DNA of 14,145 nt from Candidatus Latescibacterota bacterium (GTDB lineage: Bacteria > Latescibacterota > UBA2968 > UBA8231): NCBI GenBank assembly GCA_003529325.1, contig DPVW01000306.1, positions 1,291 through 15,435 on the forward strand, in the 5' to 3' direction. This document shows, piece after piece, positions 1-6,531 of this stretch (position 1 is its first letter; each line of letters begins with the position of its first letter). Position numbers and translations under genes: made by a program. The notes under the pieces are model-generated. The model was given only the letters and a program-made list of their open reading frames with translations. It searched no databases and was not told the origin of the DNA.

Positions 1-548
1 CTGCCGTCTCCGCCTACGGCGACACTCCCGGTGAAATCCTGGACCGTCAGACCGCTGCCAAAGTCGAATTGGCCGGCGCCTCGTCCCGAACCACCCCACT
101 CGGTGATATAGTTGCCGTCGAGATCGAAGACCTGTATACGCTGTTACCGGCGTCGAGTAGCCAATGAGATAGGTATCGAAAGAGCGCCGACACCACTTCC
201 GGCGACCAGGTTGAGGCCGTGCCCGGACCCTGGCACTGGCAGGTTGACTTGACCCAGGAAGTTGGGTGTGCCCACGGTGACGGCCGCCTCATTGGCCAGG
301 GCATAGGAAACCCCCAACTCCGCACGGGACACCTCCCACAGCCGCAACTCGAAAATCTCGGGACCCGTTCCGGTCAGCTGGCTGCCACTGGTCAGATCAC
401 CGAGCAGCCACTGATCACCTGCGGCGAAGAGGAACACGTCTCCCGTCCGCGTGCTCAGTGGCGACAGCGCCGTCGCCGCCGAGGTCGAAGCCAACTCCAC
501 ATGCCAGAAACTAGCAGGTTGCACAGAAGCCGTTGAACGGCGGGCCAC
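1..548 (-). pseudogene. Frame-broken remnant ending in an NHL/beta-propeller blade
   Basis: Read on the minus strand, positions 140 to 1 encode RIQVFDLDGNYITEWGG, a typical NHL-repeat blade, and this continues past the window edge. In the same frame an in-frame TAA (144-146) separates it from a 134-codon open stretch (548-147) of unremarkable sequence rich in Gly, Ser, Ala and Leu. A neighbouring frame just upstream reads LLDAGNS, so adding one base near 141-143 would restore a classic DAGN-x-RIQVF blade. The codon third-position GC preference also appears to move between frames within 144-200. Secreted or periplasmic propellers of this kind usually bind ligands or scaffold proteins. I take this as the frameshifted 3' part of a propeller-type gene. 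Sequencing indels are an equally good explanation. The function of the 147-548 part is not recognised. Confidence 0.4.
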
Positions 549-559
549 CGGATCGATGG

Positions 560-928
560 TCAGCGCCAGGCGATAGGGGAGTGGCGAACGACGTCCCAGC
601 TGCTGAGGTCACTCTCGAAGTCCACCAGCATCGGCCCACTCACCACCGTCGCCCCGCCGCGGCCCTGTCTGATATTTTCCGCGATCAGGCCGATCCAGCC
701 ACCCGGTAGTGGCTCCTCCTCCGGATAGCTCTCCCACACCTCGAGCCGCTCGCCAAAGACAATTTTACCATTTCGGTCGAAACGGATCAGGTGCGCCGCC
801 GGCGGCGACCTCCACCACGGCGTGGCGACGACGATGCCAAGCAACTGCTCGCCGTTGCTCGTGCGTGTCCAGGCGGCACTTTTGGGACTCAATCCGGGGG
901 CGTCGAGTAACACGGTGCGATCCAGCAG
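560..928 (-). pseudogene. Unrecognised fragment joined to the truncated GH4 gene
   Basis: The minus-strand frame from about 928 down to the TGA at 560-562 encodes roughly 120 residues, including HLIRFDRNGKIVFGERLEVW, which resembles one beta-propeller strand set, then a Pro/Glu/Gly-rich segment and VVSGPMLVDFES. A GTG at 911-913 could act as a start but has no convincing ribosome site. The frame is open only back to a TGA at about 950, inside the GH4 fragment. The piece therefore begins where GH4 similarity ends and in a different frame. Near the 3' end another frame (YRLALTIDPVA) looks like the natural continuation into the next stretch, which suggests a further frameshift around 560-585. 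It may belong to the same broken gene as positions 1-548. No family can be named with confidence. Confidence 0.35.
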
Positions 929-1106
929 CGCTCTTGATGTTCTTGTTCAGCGTTGTCAGCATGCGCTTCGATTCCCGCAGTCTGCGGGCGTCGATGTCGT
1001 AGAGGGCGATGTGGGCGTCGTGCAGGGCGGGGCTGAGCATGGCGTCGCCGAGGATATTCTTGGCAAACACGCTCGAACCGGCACCCATGAAGGTGATCTT
1101 GGCCAT
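929..1106 (-). pseudogene. GH4 alpha-glycosidase, N-terminal fragment only
   Basis: The start MAKITFMGAGSSVFAKNILG is a textbook glycoside hydrolase family 4 N-terminus: an NAD-binding beta strand with GAGS, then FAKN and, further on, ALYDIDARRLRESKRML. GH4 enzymes (alpha-galactosidase or alpha-glucosidase types) are about 430-480 residues, use NAD+ and Mn2+, and act in the cytoplasm. Here the similarity stops after about 59 residues (LNKNIKS, near position 930). The metal- and substrate-binding parts are missing, and the reading continues into unrelated sequence. The ATG at 1104-1106 has AGGAG ten bases upstream and lies 5 bases after the decarboxylase stop, so this was the third gene of the aldolase-decarboxylase operon. 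It is a truncated gene, most likely from a deletion or rearrangement. Confidence 0.75.
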
Positions 1107-1111
1107 CTCTT

Positions 1112-2038
1112 TCAGTCTCCTGTTGCGATCGGTGTGCCGAGACGGATCAGCGTTTCGACGCGATTGGCGGTCTGTGCGAGGATGTCGTCGTCCGGTTTCC
1201 AGGCGCCGGGTTCACCAAAAAGAGCCACCGTCGACCCACCATATTCGAAATAACCCTTCTGTTGGCCACGTTGGGCGTGAGCCACATCCAGCTGCACGAT
1301 GCGCCCCACCAGCAGGGCACCGATCTCCACGTAGGCGAGCCGACCAAATCGGGCCGACTGCTGAATCGTCACCTGGCGTTCGTTGCGCGCCAACACATCG
1401 GAGCGTTGCCGCAGACTCAGCATGTTGACCGAGTGCAGTCGTCCGGGCACACGGTAGTGCTCGACGATGTCCCCTTCGTCGGCGAAGTGAAATCGATGAT
1501 AATCCTGCGGACGCAGACGGATCAGCAACAGGGGCCCACCCGAAAATGCCGCGGCCTTTTCGGCACTACCCAACAATGCCGCCGGGGTCAGGTGTTCACC
1601 CTTCACAGGAAAGGTTTCCGTACCGGTCACACACTCCCAGCCCAGACAGACGCCCTCCGCCCAGGCGGGCAGGCGTTCGGGTTCGGCACAGAAACTGCGG
1701 ACGCCATCACGGAATTTCCGAATGAAGAAATCGTTGAAACTCTCATAGGAGACCGATTCGTACTCTTCCATCTGCACGTCGAAGGTGCGGACGAAACTCT
1801 CGATCCGACGGCGTGAACCAGTGCCGTGGCTCCACCAGGTGATGAGTCGGGAGAACGACCGGCGACTGCACAGATTCGCCATGAGCCCACCCAGGTGGCT
1901 CTCGTACAACCAGCGCAACAGCGACTCGTGGGGGATCAGTTCCGGCTGCAGCCGTCCACCTTCGCGGTCCCAGCAGTGCACGGCAGCTGCAGAATCAGGC
2001 GCCGATGCGCTCTGCTCAAGCTCCGACTTCACCCCCAT
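1112..2038 (-). CDS. psd: Phosphatidylserine decarboxylase-family proenzyme
   Basis: The 308-residue product has the family signatures in order: FNDFFIRKF (101-109), QDYHRFHF (178-185) with the catalytic histidine region, and YFEYGGSTVALF (263-274). The Gly268-Ser269 bond is the expected self-cleavage site, and Ser269 would become the pyruvoyl cofactor. The family converts phosphatidylserine to phosphatidylethanolamine at the inner membrane; some relatives decarboxylate amino acids instead. The segment where many members have PADG reads PAWAEG (124-129), so the usual Asp may be replaced by Glu. The ATG at 2036-2038 is chosen because it lies 13 bases after the aldolase stop and gives a normal length; its ribosome site is weak. 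No phosphatidylserine synthase is nearby, which leaves the substrate open. The gene is intact, and it is co-directional with the aldolase and the GH4 fragment. Family assignment is secure, substrate is not. Confidence 0.88.
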   Translation of the reverse strand: MGVKSELEQSASAPDSAAAVHCWDREGGRLQPELIPHESLLRWLYESHLGGLMANLCSRRSFSRLITWWSHGTGSRRRIESFVRTFDVQMEEYESVSYESFNDFFIRKFRDGVRSFCAEPERLPAWAEGVCLGWECVTGTETFPVKGEHLTPAALLGSAEKAAAFSGGPLLLIRLRPQDYHRFHFADEGDIVEHYRVPGRLHSVNMLSLRQRSDVLARNERQVTIQQSARFGRLAYVEIGALLVGRIVQLDVAHAQRGQQKGYFEYGGSTVALFGEPGAWKPDDDILAQTANRVETLIRLGTPIATGD

Positions 2039-2051
2039 GCGGGTTGATCTT

Positions 2052-2816
2052 TCACTCGTCGAAGGCCTTGTCGAAGTTGTCCTTGGCCGCACCGAGAACA
2101 CCCGTCAGGGCGAAGTCTCCGGCGCCGATCAGCATCTGGGCGCCCTGCTGTCGATACTTCCTCCACTCTTCGGGCCCCCCCCCGGCGATACCCCAGGCCT
2201 TGCCATGGCGTTTGGCCACATCGGCGACGTGAGCGATCGCCTCATCGAGACTGGGTCCTGAGTCCAGCAACCCCAGTCGCAGGCTGAGATCGGCGGGGCC
2301 GATGAACAGACCGTCGATGCCCTCCACGGCGGCGATGCCGTCGGCATCGTCGAGTGCCACCGGCGTTTCGATCTGCGCGAAGACGAAGGTCTCGCGGTTG
2401 GCATCTTCCGTGAAGTTGTCAGCGCCCAGAGCGAAATCGGCATCGAGGCCAGCCCCGTCGATGCCACGATTGCCAACGGGTGGAAACTTCACCGCCTGGG
2501 CGATTCGATGCGCTTCGGCGGCATCCGCCACCAGTGGCATCAGCAGTCCGGCGGCGCCATCCTCCAGATAACGATAGAGCTTGGTACGTTCCGTCGTCGG
2601 TGCGCGCACCATGGCATCGATATCGTACTGATGGCACATGGCCAACAGGGATTGCACCTCGCGCGCATCCATCGCCCGATGTTCGAGGTCGAGCCAGATG
2701 GCATCGAAGCCAAAGTGGGCGGCGTAGCGGACATAAAAGGGCATGTAGTGACCCAGGGCGACGACACGGGCACAGCGGCCATCGCGGATCTTCGCCAGGA
2801 CTTTGCTCGCTCTCAA
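2052..2816 (-). CDS. HpcH/HpaI (GarL-type) class II aldolase
   Basis: The 254-residue product matches the pyruvate-dependent, metal-using HpcH/HpaI aldolase family in length and motifs: DAIWLDLEHR (38-47, catalytic His46), MVRAP with Arg71, FPPVGNRG (111-118), AQIETP with metal-binding Glu150, and FIGPADLS with metal-binding Asp176. Members cleave 4-hydroxy-2-keto acids such as 2-keto-3-deoxyglucarate or 4-hydroxy-2-oxoheptanedioate to pyruvate plus an aldehyde, in the cytoplasm. The exact substrate cannot be read from sequence. The TTG at 2814-2816 is chosen because GGAG sits seven bases upstream and no ATG or GTG lies nearby in frame; a longer frame reaching 3782 is antisense to the first PhyH gene. 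The gene leads an operon with psd and the GH4 fragment. A run of nine G on the coding strand (2175-2183) lies in the C-terminal third. Confidence 0.9.
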   Translation of the reverse strand: MRASKVLAKIRDGRCARVVALGHYMPFYVRYAAHFGFDAIWLDLEHRAMDAREVQSLLAMCHQYDIDAMVRAPTTERTKLYRYLEDGAAGLLMPLVADAAEAHRIAQAVKFPPVGNRGIDGAGLDADFALGADNFTEDANRETFVFAQIETPVALDDADGIAAVEGIDGLFIGPADLSLRLGLLDSGPSLDEAIAHVADVAKRHGKAWGIAGGGPEEWRKYRQQGAQMLIGAGDFALTGVLGAAKDNFDKAFDE

Positions 2817-2858
2817 CGTGGGACTCCAATAGATGGGTGCACAAGAATGAATAGCTAA

Positions 2859-2888
2859 GGCTTGATAAAATAAGCCCCGGGGGGGCTT
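2859..2888 (-). promoter_or_regulatory. Paired hairpins in the aldolase leader (possible attenuator)
   Basis: On the minus strand a perfect 7-bp stem AAGCCCC/GGGGCTT with a 3-base loop (2888-2872) is followed by ATTTTATC, which resembles an intrinsic terminator. The 3' arm can instead pair with AAGCC at 2863-2859, forming a second 5-bp stem that excludes the first. Both lie 43-72 bases upstream of the aldolase start. No gene upstream on this strand needs termination here, so a leader attenuator is one reading. The T tract is imperfect, and no ligand-binding domain is evident. Confidence 0.35.
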
Positions 2889-2960
2889 TCGTGGAGACCC
2901 CGGATAGAGGAGTTTTTGCGGCGCCCTGGCAAGGGGCACCAACCTTCCGGAGAAAGATCG

Positions 2961-3773
2961 ATGACCGACGTTCCTCTCGACGACACCTTCCAATTCGATG
3001 CCCAGGGTTTTATCATCCTGCGCGGCGTGCTCGACGCCGATCGTTGCAGCCGTTACCTGGCGGAATTGGACCGGCTCTTTGAACAGACCTACGACGATGC
3101 CTGGCTCGAGGCGGAAGGGGTCCGTGGCCAGACGACGGTGCAACTCACCGAGGGTCAACGCCGGCTCAACGGCCTGCCCCTGTGGACGGATGTCTTTGAC
3201 GACGTCATCAGTCTTCAACCCGTCGTCGATCGCCTGCGCGCGTGGATGCAGGCTCCGCAACTCGTCAACACCTGGGCCATCGACAAGACCTTGGGTACCC
3301 CCTGGGGTGGTTGGCATCGCGGCCTGAGCCCGGAGGATTACAGCGTCCGTCAAGGCAAGGTGTGCACCCGCATGCTCAACTGTGTCTATCTTCTCACCGA
3401 CAACAACCCTGGGGACGGTTGCCTGGCCACCGTTCCCGGTGCCCACAAATCGCAGATCCCATTGCCACACCAGGACTACCGTGGGCACGAATTGCCGGGC
3501 GCCGTGGAGCTCACGGGACAAGCGGGAGACGTGGTCATGTTCTCCGAAACCTTGCTGCATACGGGCATGCCGAAAACGACGGAGGGGCACCGCACCAACC
3601 TCTACTTCAACTACATCGACGCCACCTACAACCCCGCCATGCGCGAACTGCTGGCGGGGAATCAGGGCAACGTCAACCACTACGTCTTCCCCCCCGAGGT
3701 GCGCAGCCGCTTTGACGACACGCAGCGTGAACTCACTCAGTGGATGGAGTGGCAGCGCACGTCGCCGGCCTAG
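2961..3773 (+). CDS. PhyH-family Fe(II)/2-oxoglutarate dioxygenase with HxG motif
   Basis: The 270-residue protein has the phytanoyl-CoA dioxygenase-family fold signs: an N-terminal FDAQGFIILRGVL (12-24), LLTDNNPGDGCLATVPGAHK (144-163), a distal His200 in LLHTGMP and the 2-oxoglutarate-binding Arg211 region (EGHRTNLYFNY). Where the family normally has the iron-binding HxD, this protein has WHRG (118-121), so the acidic ligand is Gly121. Other PhyH subgroups I recall have LHGG at this place, so it may be a subfamily trait. Family members hydroxylate diverse substrates using O2 and 2-oxoglutarate in the cytoplasm; the substrate here is unknown. The ATG at 2961 follows GGAGAAAG at good spacing. 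The next gene starts around this stop codon, so the two are probably co-translated. Confidence 0.88.
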   Translation: MTDVPLDDTFQFDAQGFIILRGVLDADRCSRYLAELDRLFEQTYDDAWLEAEGVRGQTTVQLTEGQRRLNGLPLWTDVFDDVISLQPVVDRLRAWMQAPQLVNTWAIDKTLGTPWGGWHRGLSPEDYSVRQGKVCTRMLNCVYLLTDNNPGDGCLATVPGAHKSQIPLPHQDYRGHELPGAVELTGQAGDVVMFSETLLHTGMPKTTEGHRTNLYFNYIDATYNPAMRELLAGNQGNVNHYVFPPEVRSRFDDTQRELTQWMEWQRTSPA

Positions 3774-4543
3774 GGGAATCAACCACGTCAGAGATCACAC
3801 CCGCCCAGCTTGAGCAGTTTACCGGGGAGGGTTACGTCGTCATCGACAACGTCCTCGATAATGCCGCCCTCGGCATTCTGCGTGCCACCCTGGACGAATT
3901 GGAAGCACGCGACAACGACGACGAATCGATCGTCCGCGGTGGTGGCCACATCGTCACCATGCACGGATTGCCCCTGCAGACCGGGCCCATCGCCCAGGTG
4001 CTGCAATACCGACCGGTCGTGAAAGTCCTCGAACAACTCGCCGATGCACCGATCCAGATCACCGGTGGTGTGTTGCTCGACAAACATCCCGAGCACAACT
4101 GGGACATCGGCTGGCACCCGGACAATGGCATCTACGTACACGCCATTCCAGAGGGGGCGCCCGAAGACATTCGTGGCGGCATTCCCGTGTACTCGACCCT
4201 CGAAATGGAACTGGCACGAAATGTCTCCTGCCGTCTCGCCCTCGATCCGGCAGGACTCGACAGTGGTGGTCTCTGGGTCCTGCCCGGATCGCACCTGCAG
4301 AACTATCATGCCGACGCCAAACAACGATTCGCCGACGAAACCGGTGTGCTCGCCGCACAGGCACCAGGCTCGGCGCTGTGCTTTCGTCCCCTGCTACTAC
4401 ACCGCACCGAAAAGACGACCACCACCGCACGGCGACGCATCATGCATCTGCAGTATGGCCCCAACGACCTGATACTGCCGGGCACCGAGGTCTACCACTG
4501 GCCACAGCCGCGGCCCCTGTCCCCCATCGATGAGCTGCTTTAA
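3740..4543 (+). CDS. PhyH-family Fe(II)/2-oxoglutarate dioxygenase, canonical HxD
   Basis: From the GTG at 3740 the frame gives 267 residues. Iron-site residues are complete: WHPD (His126, Asp128) and a distal His221 in LLLHRTEK, followed by basic residues at 231-233 expected to hold 2-oxoglutarate. LALDPAGLDSGGLWVLPGSH (167-186) is the typical central segment. The true start is unclear. The standard GTG codons at 3740 and 3749 lie inside the previous gene and have poor ribosome sites, whereas AGGGGA sits seven bases before an ACG at 3785 that would begin TSEITPAQ, where MSEITPAQ would be a natural start (252 residues). The gene is paired with the preceding PhyH gene. Its TAA overlaps the stop codon of the convergent amidase. 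The substrate is unknown. Confidence 0.88.
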   Translation: MDGVAAHVAGLGESTTSEITPAQLEQFTGEGYVVIDNVLDNAALGILRATLDELEARDNDDESIVRGGGHIVTMHGLPLQTGPIAQVLQYRPVVKVLEQLADAPIQITGGVLLDKHPEHNWDIGWHPDNGIYVHAIPEGAPEDIRGGIPVYSTLEMELARNVSCRLALDPAGLDSGGLWVLPGSHLQNYHADAKQRFADETGVLAAQAPGSALCFRPLLLHRTEKTTTTARRRIMHLQYGPNDLILPGTEVYHWPQPRPLSPIDELL

Positions 4544-5448
4544 GGCTGATACGGGGTGCCCGTGCGCCGCAGCTCTTTGGTGATCGCCAGCTGCACGGTG
4601 CAATAGCTGCCGATGTATTCGGTGGCGAAACCGGGACGTGCATCGGCGATGGTGCCGACGATCATATTGGCGTATTCGAAGCTGGTGTCGTAACGATCGA
4701 TGATGAGGGCCACCATCTCCGTCCAGGCCTTCTTCAGCGCATCTCCCCAGGTCTCGCCAACGCCACTGGTCAACCATTCCTCACGACTCTCCACATACCT
4801 CGTCGTTTCCACCACAGGGCTGCTGTTGGGGAACCCCGGTGAGCGATCCACCTTGAGTGTCACCACCGCGTCGATCTCGACACCGGCGGCGGTCAATTCA
4901 CCATCCCCCATGCGCGCGTGGGTGTCACCCAGCGACAGAAAGGCTCCCGCTTTCTGCGCCCGGATGTGCACGGTGCTTCCTGGCTGGATCGAGTTGAAAT
5001 CCATGTTGCCGCCGTGGTCGATGGGATGCGGTGCCACCGAGGCCAACTCGATAACGCCGATCATGGGTCGCGTGGGCACGACGAAGTCTGGTGGAAAGTG
5101 AACCAGACCATCCCGCACCGGTGCCACACAACGCCAGTATCCCCAGTGCGGGCCGGCGTTGCGATAGAAACCGTAGGGGCCGACCTCCATATCGAGAATC
5201 TCGATGGCGACCCAGTCATCGGGCTCGATCCCCTCGATGAGAAAGGGTCCACCATAACGGGAGTGCCTGGGGGTGTTGGCCGCCACGATCATGCCCGCCT
5301 TCGTTTCCCCTGCCGCTTCATAGTCGTGGTCGGCACCACCGACGGTCTCTATGACGACGGTCTCACCCAGTTGCAGAGTGCCACGCACCTCACCTCGAGC
5401 CGGATCATCAGGGCCGCTGTAACAGGGGGTGCGGTTGAATCGTCGCAT
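4540..5448 (-). CDS. Acetamidase/formamidase-family protein (FmdA/AmdA)
   Basis: The 302-residue protein carries the family hallmarks: HPIDHGGNMD (141-150), then GAFLSLGDTHARMGDGE (168-184), and upstream GPFLIEGIEPDDWVAIEILD (67-86), which matches the usual GP-containing N-terminal half. Members hydrolyse short amides such as formamide or acetamide to ammonia plus the acid in the cytoplasm, and many members are uncharacterised. The ATG at 5446-5448 has AGGAGA six bases upstream, a strong start. It lies 33 bases after the secreted barrel protein's stop on the same strand, so the two may be co-transcribed. Its TAA (rc of 4540-4542) overlaps the TAA of the convergent PhyH gene within TTAA. Length fits the short branch of the family. 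Family confidence is high, amide substrate unknown. Confidence 0.9.
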   Translation of the reverse strand: MRRFNRTPCYSGPDDPARGEVRGTLQLGETVVIETVGGADHDYEAAGETKAGMIVAANTPRHSRYGGPFLIEGIEPDDWVAIEILDMEVGPYGFYRNAGPHWGYWRCVAPVRDGLVHFPPDFVVPTRPMIGVIELASVAPHPIDHGGNMDFNSIQPGSTVHIRAQKAGAFLSLGDTHARMGDGELTAAGVEIDAVVTLKVDRSPGFPNSSPVVETTRYVESREEWLTSGVGETWGDALKKAWTEMVALIIDRYDTSFEYANMIVGTIADARPGFATEYIGSYCTVQLAITKELRRTGTPYQP

Positions 5449-5481
5449 TAGGATTCTCCTGAGGTTGGTTGGGAATCTGTG

Positions 5482-6000
5482 TCAGTAACGAAATAGGGTC
5501 AGATTTAGGCCGAAGACGAGTCGAAATACAGTCTCGCGATCCAACTCCGTCCAGCGCGCCTCGACATAGGTCTGCGTCCGTCCCCGCCCAAATGGCAGGC
5601 GCAGACCGAGTACCTGGTTCACCGCCCGTTCCCGTTCACTGCGGCCCTCCTCCACCCAACCGAACCCGAGACCACCATAAAAGCCGCCGCGGGGACCGGG
5701 GGAGATGAGCACGTCCACATTCGCCTGCCAGTCGGCACCGCTGCCGTCGTTGAAGAAATCGCCACTCGGCGCGAGGGTGACCCGACTACGGCGCCAAAGC
5801 GGGATCCGCAGCTGCCCACCGACACTGAAGGCGTCGCCATCGTAGTCGTATCCACCCCGAGGCCCCAGAGTGACGGGGGATAAGCCCCGGCGACGTCCAA
5901 TATCACCATCGTCATAAGGCCACTCGGCGTGGCTGCTGGCAGCCGAACCGAGGAGGATGGTCAGCAGCAGAAAAGTGTCGCATTTACCAGCAAGTCGCAT
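5482..6000 (-). CDS. Small secreted, probable outer-membrane beta-barrel protein
   Basis: The 172-residue product starts with a clear signal peptide: MRLAGK, a hydrophobic stretch FLLLTILLGSAA, and a likely cleavage after SSHA (residue 25). The mature part alternates polar and hydrophobic residues with many Gly and aromatic residues (for example GGFYGGLGFGWVEEG, 105-119) and ends LNLTLFRY, an aromatic C-terminus of the kind used for beta-barrel insertion. This suggests an outer-membrane or periplasmic barrel of about eight strands. I do not recognise a specific family. The start codon lies only 11 bases from the divergent ASCH gene's start, and a GAAAG site precedes it at eight bases. It sits just upstream of the amidase on the same strand. 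Whether it serves amide uptake is speculation. Confidence 0.72.
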   Translation of the reverse strand: MRLAGKCDTFLLLTILLGSAASSHAEWPYDDGDIGRRRGLSPVTLGPRGGYDYDGDAFSVGGQLRIPLWRRSRVTLAPSGDFFNDGSGADWQANVDVLISPGPRGGFYGGLGFGWVEEGRSERERAVNQVLGLRLPFGRGRTQTYVEARWTELDRETVFRLVFGLNLTLFRY

Positions 6001-6011
6001 ATCGTTCTTTC

Positions 6012-6509
6012 ATGGATGATGCGATGTCTACACCGTTAGAACCAGCGACCGAGGCCTTCTGGCGGCAATACCTGGACGCCGCGCCGGATGCCACCGCCGC
6101 ACAGCGCTGGTTCTACGAGAGCTTCCGCATCGGCACCAGCGTCGAAAGTAGCAATGAGGGCGCCCTGCTCATCAGTCGCGGCATCAAGACCACGACCAGC
6201 TCCCTGCTGTGGGAGTATGAAGCTGAACACAAACCGCTGCCACAGGTCGGCTCGCTGAGTATCCTCAAGGACGGCCACGAGCAGGCCGTCTGTGTCGTCG
6301 AAACCACCGAGTTGGTGACCCGTGCTTTTCGCGACGTCGATGCCCGCTTCGCCTACGACTACGGCGAGTGGGACCGCACGTTAAAAACGTGGCGTCACGA
6401 GTGCTGGCGATTCTACGCCGCACAGTGCGAAACCCTCGGGCGGGAGCCGGCGCCCACCATGCCCCTCGTCTGCGAACGCTTCCGCGTCGTCTACGGGGGC
6501 AAGTCGTAG
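6012..6509 (+). CDS. ASCH-domain protein
   Basis: The 165-residue product looks like the longer ASCH-domain proteins (PUA-like fold). RGIKTTTSSLLWEYE (56-70) matches the G-x-K-x-x-T region that begins the domain, LPQVGSLSILKDGHEQAVCVVE (76-97) is the core strand pair, and FAYDYGEWDRTLKTWRHECWRFY (113-135) is the usual acidic-to-aromatic helix. The domain binds RNA or nucleosides; E. coli YqfB, a shorter relative, hydrolyses N4-acetylcytidine. Activity here is not known. The start may be the ATG at 6012 or the one at 6024 (MSTPLEP); neither has a strong ribosome site. It is transcribed away from the barrel-protein gene and converges on the oxidoreductase gene with 22 bases between stops. Confidence 0.8.
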   Translation: MDDAMSTPLEPATEAFWRQYLDAAPDATAAQRWFYESFRIGTSVESSNEGALLISRGIKTTTSSLLWEYEAEHKPLPQVGSLSILKDGHEQAVCVVETTELVTRAFRDVDARFAYDYGEWDRTLKTWRHECWRFYAAQCETLGREPAPTMPLVCERFRVVYGGKS

Positions 6510-6531
6510 CTACGACGTACCGACGGGACGG

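Noticed and set aside
1262..1816. 184-codon plus-strand frame
   Set aside because: It is the antisense of the decarboxylase catalytic region and lacks a ribosome site.
2862..2890. TTGATA as a plus-strand -35 element for the first PhyH gene
   Set aside because: No -10-like sequence lies at the proper distance; the spacing falls in the GC hairpin.
2817..3782. N-terminal extension of the aldolase frame to 576 residues
   Set aside because: It is antisense to the first PhyH gene, has no family resemblance, and the TTG at 2814-2816 with GGAG gives the normal length.
3788..4324. 178-codon minus-strand frame
   Set aside because: It lies opposite the second PhyH gene's iron-binding region and has no recognisable motif.
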